DNA of 64,000 nt from Pseudomonas violetae. GTDB taxonomy: Bacteria > Pseudomonadota > Gammaproteobacteria > Pseudomonadales > Pseudomonadaceae. Positions 19,571 to 28,023 of the stretch are shown in pieces. The number at the start of each line of letters is the position of its first letter. The first letter of the stretch is position 1. Position numbers and translations under genes: made by a program. The notes under the pieces are model-generated. The model was not told where the DNA came from and did not search any database. It worked only from the letters and a program-made list of their open reading frames with translations. The stretch covers positions 1 to 64,000 of the forward strand of contig NZ_JAKNRW010000028.1 of assembly GCF_023072615.1 (NCBI RefSeq), written 5' to 3'.

Positions 19571-20857
19571 ATGTTGAATAAGCGAATCAGCCTGATCGCT
19601 CTGGGGATGTTGAGCGCTACACAGGCTATGGCTAACGACCAGGCCGAGTCCAAGGGTTTTGTTGAAGACAGCAGCCTCAAAGTACTGCTGCGCAACGCCT
19701 ACATCAATCGTGATTACAAAGACGGCAACCCGGACAAGGCCGAGTGGGGCCAAGCGGCCATCGGCACTTTCTCGTCCGGCTTCACCCAAGGCACAGTGGG
19801 TGTCGGTGTTGACGCCTTCGGTCTGTACGCACTGCGTCTGGACGGCGGCAAAGGCCGCAGCGGCGCTGGCGGTATCGACTTCTTTAAACGGGGCGACAGC
19901 GGCAATGCGGCGAACGACCTGTCCAAGGCTGGCGCTGCGGTCAAATTCCGTCTGTCCAGCACCACGCTGACCTACGGCGACCAGATGCCGGCCCTGCCGG
20001 TGCTCAACTACGACAGCTCGCGTCTGCTGCCGGAAAGCTACACCGGCACCCTGATCACCTCCAAAGAGATCAAGGGCCTGGAACTGAACGCCGGTCGTTT
20101 CACCGCCGAATCGCGCAAGAGCGCTGAAGGCCGTGACAGCGGTGGCCTGAAGTCGATCAACGTATTGGGCGGCAGCTACCAGTTCACCGAGCAATTCAAG
20201 GCTGCGGTTTACGCGTCCGACGTTGAAGACGTGTTGAAGAAACAGTACCTCAACGCCAACTACGTGTTCCCGATCGACAAGGATCAGTCCCTGGCCCTGG
20301 ACTTCAACGGCTACCGCACCAAGCTGGAAGACTCCTACGTCCGCGACAGCGGCGCCACTGGCGACGACAACAAGATCTGGAGCCTGGCCGCCACCTTCGC
20401 CACCGGCCCGCACTCGTTCACCATCGCCCACCAGCGCAGCACCGGCGACAGCAACCTGGGCTACGCCTACGGCGGCTATCAGCGCGGCCAAGGTCGTGTT
20501 GGCGACGGCGGCAACACCATCTACCTGGCGAACTCCTACTGGTCCGACTTCAACGCCGAAGACGAACGCAGCTGGCAGCTGGGCTACGGCCTCGACTTCG
20601 GCACCTTCGGCGTGCCTGGCCTGAGCTACAACTTCGCCTACGTGCGCGGCGACAACATCACCACTTCCACCAGCGAAGGCGGTACCGAGCGCGAAATCTT
20701 CAACCAGTTCAAATACGTCGTCCAAAGCGGCCCGGCCAAAGACCTCAGCGTGAAACTGCGCAGCTCGATCCTGCGGGTTTCGCAGAAGTCGAGCGAGTAC
20801 AACGTCAGCGGCAACGAAGTGCGTGTGTTCGTGGATTACCCGATCAACATCTTCTGA
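19571..20857 (+). CDS. OprD-family outer-membrane porin
   Basis: 428 residues from the ATG at 19571, with AAGGA upstream. Signal peptide residues 1-22 end in AMA. The mature protein starts with the OprD hallmark FVEDSSLKVLLRNAYINRD and has the 18-strand pattern, including basic-ladder region LPVLNYDSSRLLPESY and terminal YPINIF. Such porins admit basic amino acids (OccD) or aromatic/carboxylic acids (OccK); the exact substrate is not clear from sequence. Confidence 0.88.
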   Translation: MLNKRISLIALGMLSATQAMANDQAESKGFVEDSSLKVLLRNAYINRDYKDGNPDKAEWGQAAIGTFSSGFTQGTVGVGVDAFGLYALRLDGGKGRSGAGGIDFFKRGDSGNAANDLSKAGAAVKFRLSSTTLTYGDQMPALPVLNYDSSRLLPESYTGTLITSKEIKGLELNAGRFTAESRKSAEGRDSGGLKSINVLGGSYQFTEQFKAAVYASDVEDVLKKQYLNANYVFPIDKDQSLALDFNGYRTKLEDSYVRDSGATGDDNKIWSLAATFATGPHSFTIAHQRSTGDSNLGYAYGGYQRGQGRVGDGGNTIYLANSYWSDFNAEDERSWQLGYGLDFGTFGVPGLSYNFAYVRGDNITTSTSEGGTEREIFNQFKYVVQSGPAKDLSVKLRSSILRVSQKSSEYNVSGNEVRVFVDYPINIF

Positions 20858-20883
20858 TGCGGATTTGAGTTTACGAGCATGAG

Positions 20884-20910
20884 AAAACCCCGACTGGTTC
20901 GGGGTTTTTT
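20884..20910 (+). terminator. Rho-independent terminator of the porin
   Basis: AACCCCGA pairs with TCGGGGTT around a short loop, followed by T6, 26 bp after the porin stop. Confidence 0.9.
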
Positions 20911-20945
20911 CATTTCAGGACGGTGGGTTTTCGTCTGCAGGATGT

Positions 20946-21047
20946 CATGTCGCTGAAATCGCCTTTCGAGAACACGTGTCGCGAACATGTCGGCGGCGGC
21001 GACACGTTCCAATAACGTGTCGCTAAAAGTGGCAAATTGCGACACGT
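20946..21047. promoter_or_regulatory. Cluster of six TGTCGC-type half-sites
   Basis: Half-sites with consensus (A/G)TGTCG(C/G) occur at 20947, 20976 and 20987 in direct orientation. An inverted copy (GCGACAC) lies at 20999, a direct copy at 21017 and an inverted one at 21039. The last two form an inverted pair. They lie between the porin terminator and the tautomerase gene, so a regulator of the tautomerase-SDR unit is the likely user. Confidence 0.5.
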
Positions 21048-21234
21048 GATGGGCTCATTTCTTCATGTGCGACGTGGAGCGGATCGGAAAGCAAGCATGC
21101 GTCACCCATCGCATTGATTACCCCACGTAACTAATGATGTTCCCGCCCCCATCTTTATCCCCCCCACCCGACTCCCTACATTGAGCTCCAACACCTACCC
21201 ATCATTCCGACGGGCAGGTCACTGGAGATTCCTC

Positions 21235-21456
21235 ATGCCTTTCGTCAGCGTTCGCATTACCCGCGATGGCGTTACCCCAGAGCAGAAAGCTCAGGTGATT
21301 GCCGAAATCACTGAAACCCTGGAACGCGTCCTCAACAAACGCCCGGACCTGACCCACATCGTGATCGAGGAAGTCGACACCGATAACTGGGGCTACGCCG
21401 GCATGACCACCACCCAGTACCGAAAGCAATTGGCTGAAGAGGAGGGCAAGTCATAA
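21235..21456 (+). CDS. 4-oxalocrotonate tautomerase family protein
   Basis: 73 residues from the ATG at 21235 (CTGGAGATTCCTC upstream). Cleavage of Met would expose Pro1, the catalytic base of this superfamily, and the protein begins PFVSVRITRDG. The helix and GYAGMTT turn fit the YdcE/PptA-like small tautomerases. It is 93 bp before the SDR gene and read the same way. Confidence 0.85.
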   Translation: MPFVSVRITRDGVTPEQKAQVIAEITETLERVLNKRPDLTHIVIEEVDTDNWGYAGMTTTQYRKQLAEEEGKS

Positions 21457-21549
21457 ACGCGTCGATTTCGTCTCCGACGTGGCGGGCCCCTGGTGCTGAA
21501 GCCTGATCACTTATTAATTTAAACCATCATTTATTAGTAGAGGTTCATC

Positions 21550-22260
21550 ATGAGCAATTCGAAAAAAGTCATCGTCATCACAGGCGCATCCCAAGGCCTC
21601 GGCGCCGGCATGGTCAAAGCGTTCCGTGATCTGGACTACCAGGTGGTCGCCACTTCGCGCTCGATCAAACCCTCCACCGATCCGGACATCCTCACCGTGG
21701 CCGGCGACATCGGCGAACCGGAAGTCGCGCAACACGTCATCCGTGAAACCATTGCCCGTTTCGGTCGCATCGACACCCTGGTCAACAACGCTGGCATCTT
21801 CGTCGCCAAGCCGTTCACCGCCTACACCGCGCAAGACTATGCGGCAGTGCTGTCGGTGAACCTGAATGGCTTCTTCTACATCACCCAGCTCGCCATCACC
21901 GAGATGGAAAAGCAAGGCAAAGGGCACGTGGTCAACATCACCACCAGCCTGGTCGATCACGCCATCGATGGCGTGCCGTCGGTACTCGCATCGTTGACCA
22001 AAGGCGGCCTGAACGCGGCGACCAAATCCCTGGCCATCGAGTACGCCAAGCGCGGGATTCGGGTGAATGCGGTATCGCCTGGCATCATCAAGACGCCGAT
22101 GCATGGTGAGGAGACGCATGCGGCGCTAGGTAGCCTGCACCCGATGGGTCATATGGGTGAGATCGATGATATTTCGCAGGCTGTGGTGTATCTGGACAGT
22201 GCCAATTTTGTCACTGGAGAGATTTTGCATGTTGATGGTGGGCAGAGCGCGGGGCACTGA
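21550..22260 (+). CDS. Atypical SDR-family oxidoreductase lacking the catalytic Tyr
   Basis: 236 residues with the SDR dinucleotide motif TGASQGLGAGM (11-21) and the NNAG motif (79-82). Ser133 and Lys151 are in place, but the expected YxxxK reads A147-S-L-T-K151, so the catalytic Tyr is replaced by Ala. The DNA there (CTCGCATCGTTGACCAAAG) shows no sign of a frameshift. C-terminal SPGIIKTPMHG and LHVDGGQSAG are normal. It is probably co-transcribed with the tautomerase. It may use another residue for proton transfer or be a non-classical SDR. Confidence 0.85.
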   Translation: MSNSKKVIVITGASQGLGAGMVKAFRDLDYQVVATSRSIKPSTDPDILTVAGDIGEPEVAQHVIRETIARFGRIDTLVNNAGIFVAKPFTAYTAQDYAAVLSVNLNGFFYITQLAITEMEKQGKGHVVNITTSLVDHAIDGVPSVLASLTKGGLNAATKSLAIEYAKRGIRVNAVSPGIIKTPMHGEETHAALGSLHPMGHMGEIDDISQAVVYLDSANFVTGEILHVDGGQSAGH

Positions 22261-22284
22261 GGTTTGGTGCTTCGTCCTTGGAAA

Positions 22285-22318
22285 AAACCAAGCCCTCTTA
22301 TGAGGGCTTGGTTTTGCA
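22285..22318 (+). terminator. Rho-independent terminator of the SDR gene
   Basis: AAACCAAGCCCTC pairs with GAGGGCTTGGTTT around TTAT, followed by TGC. It is 25 bp after the SDR stop, and the A-rich 5' side could also serve the - strand gene that ends at 22376. Confidence 0.85.
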
Positions 22319-22375
22319 GGGGCGAAACTAAAGACGAGGTTTACCTGCAGAGCCTCATCTCACGCAACGGAACGC

Positions 22376-22647
22376 TTAGGCGATCGGGTCGAGTTGATCC
22401 AGAGCCCGGTTCATCGAGAGCTCTGCCAGCATGAGAATCTGATGAACGCCCAGCAGGGCATTGCGACTTGGCCCGGTTTCTCGGTCGGCAATATCCATGG
22501 TGATACGCTGGCGGAGGCCAGGGATTCGCTCACGGAGCCCAGGAGGGTTTGGATATCGACTGTGGGGTTGATGGTGTACATCGTGGAAGGGGTGCGGGGG
22601 GTGGACTGGATTTCTGCGTTCGGAGGATCGGGAGTTACCTTATCCAT
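22376..22647 (-). pseudogene. DUF6124-family protein, frameshifted
   Basis: The - strand begins MDKVTPDPPN, the signature start of the Pseudomonas DUF6124 family, and continues PSTMYTINPTVD...SESLASASV. The frame then shifts by one missing base near 22505-22510. In the next frame the family's C-terminal part follows (GVHQILMLAELSMNRALDQLD) to the TAA at 22376. The usual DRALDHYL segment between the start and PSTMY is also missing. Function of the family is unknown. A single sequencing error cannot be excluded for the shift. Confidence 0.65.
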
Positions 22648-22654
22648 TTCAAAG

Positions 22655-22980
22655 TTCCAAATTGGGTGCCAATCCTTTCCACCGCTAAGAGGAAAGGGTG
22701 GCAGCTGCACGCAGGTTAGCGGACCGGGGAACTTCGCAAAGCCGGTGCGCCCGAAGGCGCCCTGCGTACAGCCACCATCAAACCGCAGGTATGGAGAACA
22801 CCTGTGGGATGGTTGCACGTGCAAACGAAATACCGCGAGCCGCTAAGCCCGACCACTGATGAGCATTGGCAGGTCAACGATAGAGCCCGGTCTACGGCCG
22901 CACAAGCCGGCGGATTCTGGGGTAGCCGTAGGCAATGTCGCAAGGGTTTGTAGCTTTCAGGAAGTGACTTGTCATGCAAT
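22655..22980 (-). ncRNA. Structured leader RNA region of the DUF6124 gene
   Basis: The 330 bp upstream of the DUF6124 start holds several hairpins and no convincing gene. One is GCGCC-UUCG-GGCGC (22747-22760 on the opposite strand), and another is GCTGCCACCC...GGTGG next to the start. From memory, this kind of leader recurs before DUF6124 genes in Pseudomonas. Its role is unknown, and small reading frames in it look accidental. Confidence 0.4.
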
Positions 22981-23560
22981 CAAACAAGCTTTGCTAAGCA
23001 GGCCGTACGTCTGATGATCGTGCCTTTCCAGCGTGCATTCCTAACGCCCAAGTCTGGCGCATTACCGCACTTTCGGGCTCTGCTAGAAGCTCCACGCCTC
23101 AGCTCGAACTTGCCGGCAGAACGGGCCATCAAGCGTTGGATTGTGATGAGCGCCGATGTTCTCAGCTTCTATCACTGGCGTATCCGAACAAGCATGGCTT
23201 TCGGCGATGAGTACCGCATCGAAGCCAAGATCACGAGCAGCACGGAGTTTTCATCCCAGTGACTACCACACCGGTAGCGCCGCAAGAGCGCAAGTTGTCA
23301 GCCAGGTCGGTCATTCAAAGGCGCTGGGCCGCCGTTTTTCGAACACCACTTCTCCACCCGGCAGCTTCAGTGGCGTTTGAACCAGCGACACAAGGGCATG
23401 AACAAGGCCCTGTCCATCGCTGGCTGACCTTTGAAGTTCGTTTGCTATTGGCTCACGAAACCTCGTAATTCTCTGGTTTTGACGTATCTAGCGCGTTTTC
23501 ACACAGCCAGGCCCCATTGCCGCCGCTCGGCACTGGCAGAATTCGATTAAAAGCAGATAT
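22981..23560. other. Non-coding stretch with degraded repeats
   Basis: No frame has both a ribosome site and a recognisable product. A short + strand frame ending RHKGMNKALSIAG at about 23420 looks like the tail of a lost gene or transposase. The GTTTTCACACAGCC stretch near 23490 resembles other decayed intergenic elements. Confidence 0.4.
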
Positions 23561-24613
23561 CTAAGCCTCGGCTACCTCTACCCTGTTGCGTCCAGCTAAC
23601 TTGCCTTCGTAGAGCGCGTAATCGGCCCGTGCAATAGCGTCGCTGAGCACCTCATCAGCACGATATTGAGTGACGCCGATGGAAAGAGTCACGCTTACTT
23701 TTTTGCCATTGCTGTCAATCTCCAATGCCTGGACCGCCTTGCGTATACGTTCTGCGCTATCAGTTGCATTGCTAAAATCCGTATCCGGCAATATGGAAAG
23801 AAATTCTTCGCCGCCCCAGCGGCCGATAAAGTCTTGCTCTCGCATTGAACGTTTGAGTAATTGACTCACCGCCTCGAGTACACGATCACCGGTATCGTGA
23901 CCGTATCGATCATTGACCTGCTTGAAGTGATCTATATCCATCAACATCAAGGTGAGATTGCTGGGGCGCCTATGATGCCGTGCCAAAATTTTCTCGGTCA
24001 GCGCAATCATGTGCCGACGGTTGAATAGCCCGGTTAATGAGTCCGTCGTTGCCATACGCGCCAGGCTCTTGTGAGCGCGGGTTACCGTGACCACATAGAA
24101 CAACGCAAGATAGCTGAACATGCAGAAAACTATTGTCAGGTTGAAAACATGCACACCCAACAGGGCATTGGAGGAGATGGGTTGCAGAGGACTTACGAAC
24201 CACATCAATACATCCAGGCCTACGTAGTAAGCCCAAAGGCAGCCGGCGTATATCCAGGCGCTACGGGCACGCATACTGACGAACAGGGCGGGAATAAACA
24301 TTAACAAGAAATAGTGAAAACCACTTCCCCAGCCGACTAGAACTGTGCCCAGCCCGGCGTGCACGAGCACTTCAATACGTATCAGTAGAACTGCCAGCCG
24401 ATTTCGTCGCTGCTTGAACGCGTGATAGGCATAGACATACATGGCCACACTGACCACGTTTATCCACGCCAAAATGGGAGAGCCCAGAATGAGAAAAATG
24501 AAAAAAAACGCAACGTCTACGCTGCCCGCCAATTGGCAGCAACGCATGGAAAGTTGCCAAAATTCTGGCCGAGCGTCGCGGTTGGGCAGGCTTTCTGAGA
24601 GTGTCCCTTGCAT
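23561..24613 (-). CDS. Membrane diguanylate cyclase (GGDEF)
   Basis: 350 residues. Five or six hydrophobic segments fill residues 28-185 (MASE-like sensor, no clear ligand). The GGDEF domain covers about 190-345 with active-site GGEEF, so it should make cyclic-di-GMP. RxxD (REQD) lies five residues before GGEEF, the inhibitory I-site, so product feedback is expected. DSLTGLFNRRH starts the domain. It has no operon partner. Confidence 0.9.
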   Translation of the reverse strand: MQGTLSESLPNRDARPEFWQLSMRCCQLAGSVDVAFFFIFLILGSPILAWINVVSVAMYVYAYHAFKQRRNRLAVLLIRIEVLVHAGLGTVLVGWGSGFHYFLLMFIPALFVSMRARSAWIYAGCLWAYYVGLDVLMWFVSPLQPISSNALLGVHVFNLTIVFCMFSYLALFYVVTVTRAHKSLARMATTDSLTGLFNRRHMIALTEKILARHHRRPSNLTLMLMDIDHFKQVNDRYGHDTGDRVLEAVSQLLKRSMREQDFIGRWGGEEFLSILPDTDFSNATDSAERIRKAVQALEIDSNGKKVSVTLSIGVTQYRADEVLSDAIARADYALYEGKLAGRNRVEVAEA

Positions 24614-24659
24614 CGAACCTGTTACCTCAATATCCGGGTATACGTCGGTTTTTTAGGTT

Positions 24660-25015
24660 GGCTATCTCAAACCAGCAAATGAGGCGTAAAAAAGGTTTCG
24701 CAGGGCGTTTAGGATGAAGGTACGAGTCTAAGCATCAGTTGTCTAGTGGCTACTGGCCGCTTTTTAGCGGGAAAGGGGGCCGGAAAGGTCGGGAAAGGGA
24801 CGTCGTGTGCGTTGCGCACGGCGCGCTGTTCAACCCGATGATGGTTCCTGGGTGCTCGGCCCCCCTCCGCCAGTCGGGCCTGCACTTCCTCCAATACAGC
24901 TTCACGCTTACAGCGTCGAACGCGTCATTCAGTGCGCAGTGTGTATTGCTATCTCAAAATGCAGCCCTGGCATTTCAAACTCGGTTAACGGTCTATTTCA
25001 GGTGTTTTTCAGACT
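24660..25015. other. Intergenic region, no gene seen
   Basis: GC-rich and AT-rich patches, with short frames on both strands lacking ribosome sites. It separates the cyclase promoter from the vanAB operators. Confidence 0.5.
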
Positions 25016-25091
25016 TCAATGGATCCATTGATGTCTGAGTTCAGGCGTAATGCTTGACTGATTTGAGAGTATTCAGATTTAATGGATCCAT
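25016..25091 (+). promoter_or_regulatory. vanAB promoter with two VanR-type operators
   Basis: O1 (25016-25031) is the perfect palindrome TCAATGGATCCATTGA. O2 (25082-25091) is ATGGATCCAT. Between them is a TTGACT -35 (25054-25059), and 18 bp on is a TTTAAT -10 (25078-25083) that overlaps O2. Repression by a protein bound to O2 would block RNA polymerase directly. The GGATCC core matches the known VanR operator of Caulobacter (ATTGGATCCAAT). Confidence 0.75.
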
Positions 25092-25118
25092 AAAAACAAG
25101 CCTGCCCTGGAGATCTTC

Positions 25119-26177
25119 ATGTATCCGAGAAACACTTGGTATGTCGCCTGCACCCCTGACGAGATCGCTTCCAAGCCTCTGGGGCGGCAAATATGCGGTG
25201 AGAAAATCGTTTTCTATCGAGGCCTTGAAGGGCGCGTTGCCGCTGTCGAGGATTTTTGCCCACATCGCGGCGCTCCCCTTTCGCTTGGTTATGTCGACAA
25301 TGGCAACCTGGTCTGTGGATACCATGGCCTGGTCATGGGCTGTGACGGTAAGACCGTCGCAATGCCGGGTCAGCGCGTACGGGGTTTTCCGTGCAACAAG
25401 ACTTACGCGGTCGAAGAGCGTTACGGTTTCATCTGGGTCTGGCCTGGGGAGCAGGACAAGGCTGATCCTGCACTGATCCACCCTCTGGAATGGGCTGTCA
25501 GTGATGAGTGGGCCTACGGCGGTGGGCTGTTCCATATCAACTGCGACTATCGACTGATGATCGATAACCTGATGGATCTCACCCACGAAACCTACGTGCA
25601 CGCCTCGAGCATCGGCCAGAAAGAGATCGATGAAGCGGCGCCAGTCACCACCGTCCATGGTAACGAGGTGGTCACCGAGCGGCACATGGAAAACATCATG
25701 GCGCCGCCGTTCTGGCGTATGGCCCTGCGTGGCAACAACCTGGCCGACGACGTGCCGGTAGACCGTTGGCAGATCTGCCGCTTCAGTCCGCCCAGCCACG
25801 TCTTGATCGAGGTGGGCGTGGCCCACGCCGGCAAGGGCGGTTACAACGCCGAGCCGCAACACAAGGCCGCGAGCATCGTGGTCGACTTCATTACCCCGGA
25901 GACCGAAACGTCGATCTGGTACTTCTGGGGCATGGCACGCAATTTCAATCCCGGCGACGAAGCCCTGACCGCCACCATCCGCGAGGGCCAGGGCAAGATT
26001 TTCAGCGAAGACCTCGACATGCTCGAACAGCAGCAGAAAAACCTGCTGGCCAACCCTGAACGCAACTTGCTCAAGCTCAATATCGATGCCGGGGGTGTGC
26101 AGTCCAGGCGCGTGCTGGAACGTCTCATCGCCCTTGAACGAGCAACGGCGGTCGAGCTGATTGCGGCGGCCAAATAG
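25119..26177 (+). CDS. vanA: Vanillate O-demethylase oxygenase subunit
   Basis: 352 residues. The Rieske centre uses C47-P-H49 and C66-G-Y-H69. The mononuclear iron site is in DNLMDLTHETYVH. VanA demethylates vanillate to protocatechuate plus formaldehyde, with electrons from VanB. GGAG lies before the ATG. It is the first gene of vanAB; length is typical. Confidence 0.95.
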   Translation: MYPRNTWYVACTPDEIASKPLGRQICGEKIVFYRGLEGRVAAVEDFCPHRGAPLSLGYVDNGNLVCGYHGLVMGCDGKTVAMPGQRVRGFPCNKTYAVEERYGFIWVWPGEQDKADPALIHPLEWAVSDEWAYGGGLFHINCDYRLMIDNLMDLTHETYVHASSIGQKEIDEAAPVTTVHGNEVVTERHMENIMAPPFWRMALRGNNLADDVPVDRWQICRFSPPSHVLIEVGVAHAGKGGYNAEPQHKAASIVVDFITPETETSIWYFWGMARNFNPGDEALTATIREGQGKIFSEDLDMLEQQQKNLLANPERNLLKLNIDAGGVQSRRVLERLIALERATAVELIAAAK

Positions 26178-26265
26178 CCAAGGGCAGCGCCCTTTAGCGC
26201 TACGCCAGTCCACTCCCAATGATCCTGTTCGCGGCCACTGCGGTGGCCGGTCTTGAAGGTGCGCC

Positions 26266-27216
26266 ATGATTGAAGTCGTCGTGTCATCCCGCAACAACGA
26301 AGCGTTGGATATCTGCAGCTACGAGTTGACCTGTGCGCAAGGCGGGGCATTGCCCGGCTTCAGTGCCGGGGCCCATATTGACGTGCACCTGCCCGGCGGA
26401 CTGATCCGCCAGTACTCGCTGTGCAATCACCCGCAAGAGCGCCATCGCTATGTGATTGGCGTACTCAGGGACGCCGCCTCGCGCGGTGGTTCCCAGAGCC
26501 TGCATGAGCAGATCAACAGTGGCGATCGGCTGTTGATCAGTGAGCCGCGCAATCTGTTCCCTCTGGTGGCTGAGGGACGGCGCAGCCTGTTGTTTGCCGG
26601 CGGCATCGGCATCACCCCGATTCTCTGCATGGCCGAGCAACTGGCCCACAGCGGCGCCGATTTCGAGCTGCATTACTGTGCTCGCTCCAGTGAACGAGCG
26701 GCTTTTGTCGAGAGACTCAAAGGGGCATCCTTTGCCGATCGTGTGCACCTGCATTTCGATGAACAAGCCGACTCTCGCCTGGACGCCGCCAGGGTTTTGA
26801 CCAATCCGCGGCCTGACGTGCACCTGTATGTCTGCGGCCCCTCAGGCTTCATGCAGCATGTACTCGACAGCGCCAAGGCTCAGGGCTGGGGCGATGGGCA
26901 GTTGCACCGTGAGTACTTCGCCGCGGCGCCGGTGGATACCGCCGCCGACGGGGCGTTCCAGATCAAGCTAGGCAGCAGCGGGCAGGTGTTCGACATTCCC
27001 GCCGACAAGACGGTGGTCCAGGTGCTGGAAAGCCACGGTGTCGAGATTGCAATTTCCTGTGAGCAGGGTGTCTGCGGAACCTGCCTGACCCGTGTACTGG
27101 AGGGGGTACCGGATCACCGTGACCTGTTCCTCACCGAAGACGAGCAAGCGGCCAATGATCAGTTCACGCCCTGCTGTTCGAGGGCTAAATCCGCGCTATT
27201 GGTGCTGGATCTCTGA
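26266..27216 (+). CDS. vanB: Vanillate O-demethylase reductase subunit
   Basis: 316 residues in class IA reductase order: FMN-binding barrel (about 1-100, RQYSL), NAD-binding domain (about 105-225, FAGGIGITPI), and a C-terminal plant-type 2Fe-2S ferredoxin (CEQGVCGTCLTRV plus a late Cys in TPCCSRA). It passes electrons from NADH to VanA. GAAGGTG lies before the ATG. It ends 9 bp from the convergent vanR. Confidence 0.95.
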   Translation: MIEVVVSSRNNEALDICSYELTCAQGGALPGFSAGAHIDVHLPGGLIRQYSLCNHPQERHRYVIGVLRDAASRGGSQSLHEQINSGDRLLISEPRNLFPLVAEGRRSLLFAGGIGITPILCMAEQLAHSGADFELHYCARSSERAAFVERLKGASFADRVHLHFDEQADSRLDAARVLTNPRPDVHLYVCGPSGFMQHVLDSAKAQGWGDGQLHREYFAAAPVDTAADGAFQIKLGSSGQVFDIPADKTVVQVLESHGVEIAISCEQGVCGTCLTRVLEGVPDHRDLFLTEDEQAANDQFTPCCSRAKSALLVLDL

Positions 27217-27225
27217 ACGCGCCGG

Positions 27226-27939
27226 TCATTCGCCGCGCGCGATTACTTTTACCCGCTCGCCATTGCTGATTGCACCGAACACTTCGGCGTAGCGCAGCGT
27301 GGCGTTGGCGTGTTCACGCATAATGGCTTCAGCGCGTGCGCCCTGGCGGCTGACCAGCGCGTCGTAGACCGAGTGGTGTTGCATGTGCGCGAAGTTGAAG
27401 CGCCGGTATTCACGCGCCATGTCTTCACGATCGATCGCCAGCGCTGACACGGAGGCGAAAGGGCGATGGTCGTTGCGCGACAGGGCTTCGGCAATGGCCG
27501 GGTTGGCGCTGCTTGCGACGATCACTTGATGAAAACGCATGTTCAGGTCATGGAATACCTCAAGGTCTTCTTCTGTCACAAAGCCTTTGTCGAACAGTGC
27601 ATCACCCTGCACCAGGCATTCGAGCAGCGCCGCCTGCGCTTGCTCACTCAACCCGCGCTCGGCGCTCTGCCGCGCCGCCAGACCCTCCAGCACCCCGCGT
27701 ACTTCCACGGCGCCGGCGATATCGTCGGCGCTCACTGAGCGTACCTGATAGCCCCGTCCGCCATGGCGCACCAGCAAGCCTTCCTGCTCCAGGGTCAGGA
27801 AGGCCATGCGCACCGGCATGCGCGAGACGCCGAAGCGTTCCGCCGTCGGAATCTCCATCAGCCGTTCGCCGGCCGCCAGTTCGCCCGAGGCGATCATTTT
27901 GCGCAGTGCGACCAGCACCATTTGACCCGGTTTGCTCAT
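27226..27939 (-). CDS. vanR: GntR/FCD repressor of vanillate genes
   Basis: 237 residues from the ATG at 27939 (MSKPGQMVLVALRKM). The winged HTH has GERLMEIPTAERFGVSRMPVRMAFLTLE (residues about 20-47, landmark), and the FCD ligand domain follows (about 85-225) with the metal-type His residues of the family. It is the last gene of the vanK-porin-vanR unit. The shared palindromes at 25016 and 30848 are its probable operators, with vanillate the likely inducer. Confidence 0.85.
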   Translation of the reverse strand: MSKPGQMVLVALRKMIASGELAAGERLMEIPTAERFGVSRMPVRMAFLTLEQEGLLVRHGGRGYQVRSVSADDIAGAVEVRGVLEGLAARQSAERGLSEQAQAALLECLVQGDALFDKGFVTEEDLEVFHDLNMRFHQVIVASSANPAIAEALSRNDHRPFASVSALAIDREDMAREYRRFNFAHMQHHSVYDALVSRQGARAEAIMREHANATLRYAEVFGAISNGERVKVIARGE

Positions 27940-28023
27940 GCAGGCGACTTCCAGAGGGGGGGCGCCATAGTAACGCAAGGAGAGGGGCAGATGCAGGGGC
28001 GACAAGCGCCCCCGGCGGGAGGA

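Noticed and set aside
19544..20725. Long - strand frame opposite the OprD porin
   Set aside because: Antisense shadow with low-complexity Ala/Val/Gly composition.
21030..21040. Possible sigma-54 promoter (TGGCAAATTGC) in the TGTCGC cluster
   Set aside because: The GG and GC doublets are too close; the fixed 10-bp spacing of -24/-12 sites is not met.
22394..22979. Short frames on both strands over the DUF6124 leader
   Set aside because: They cross hairpins, lack ribosome sites, and are better explained as a structured leader and a frameshifted gene.
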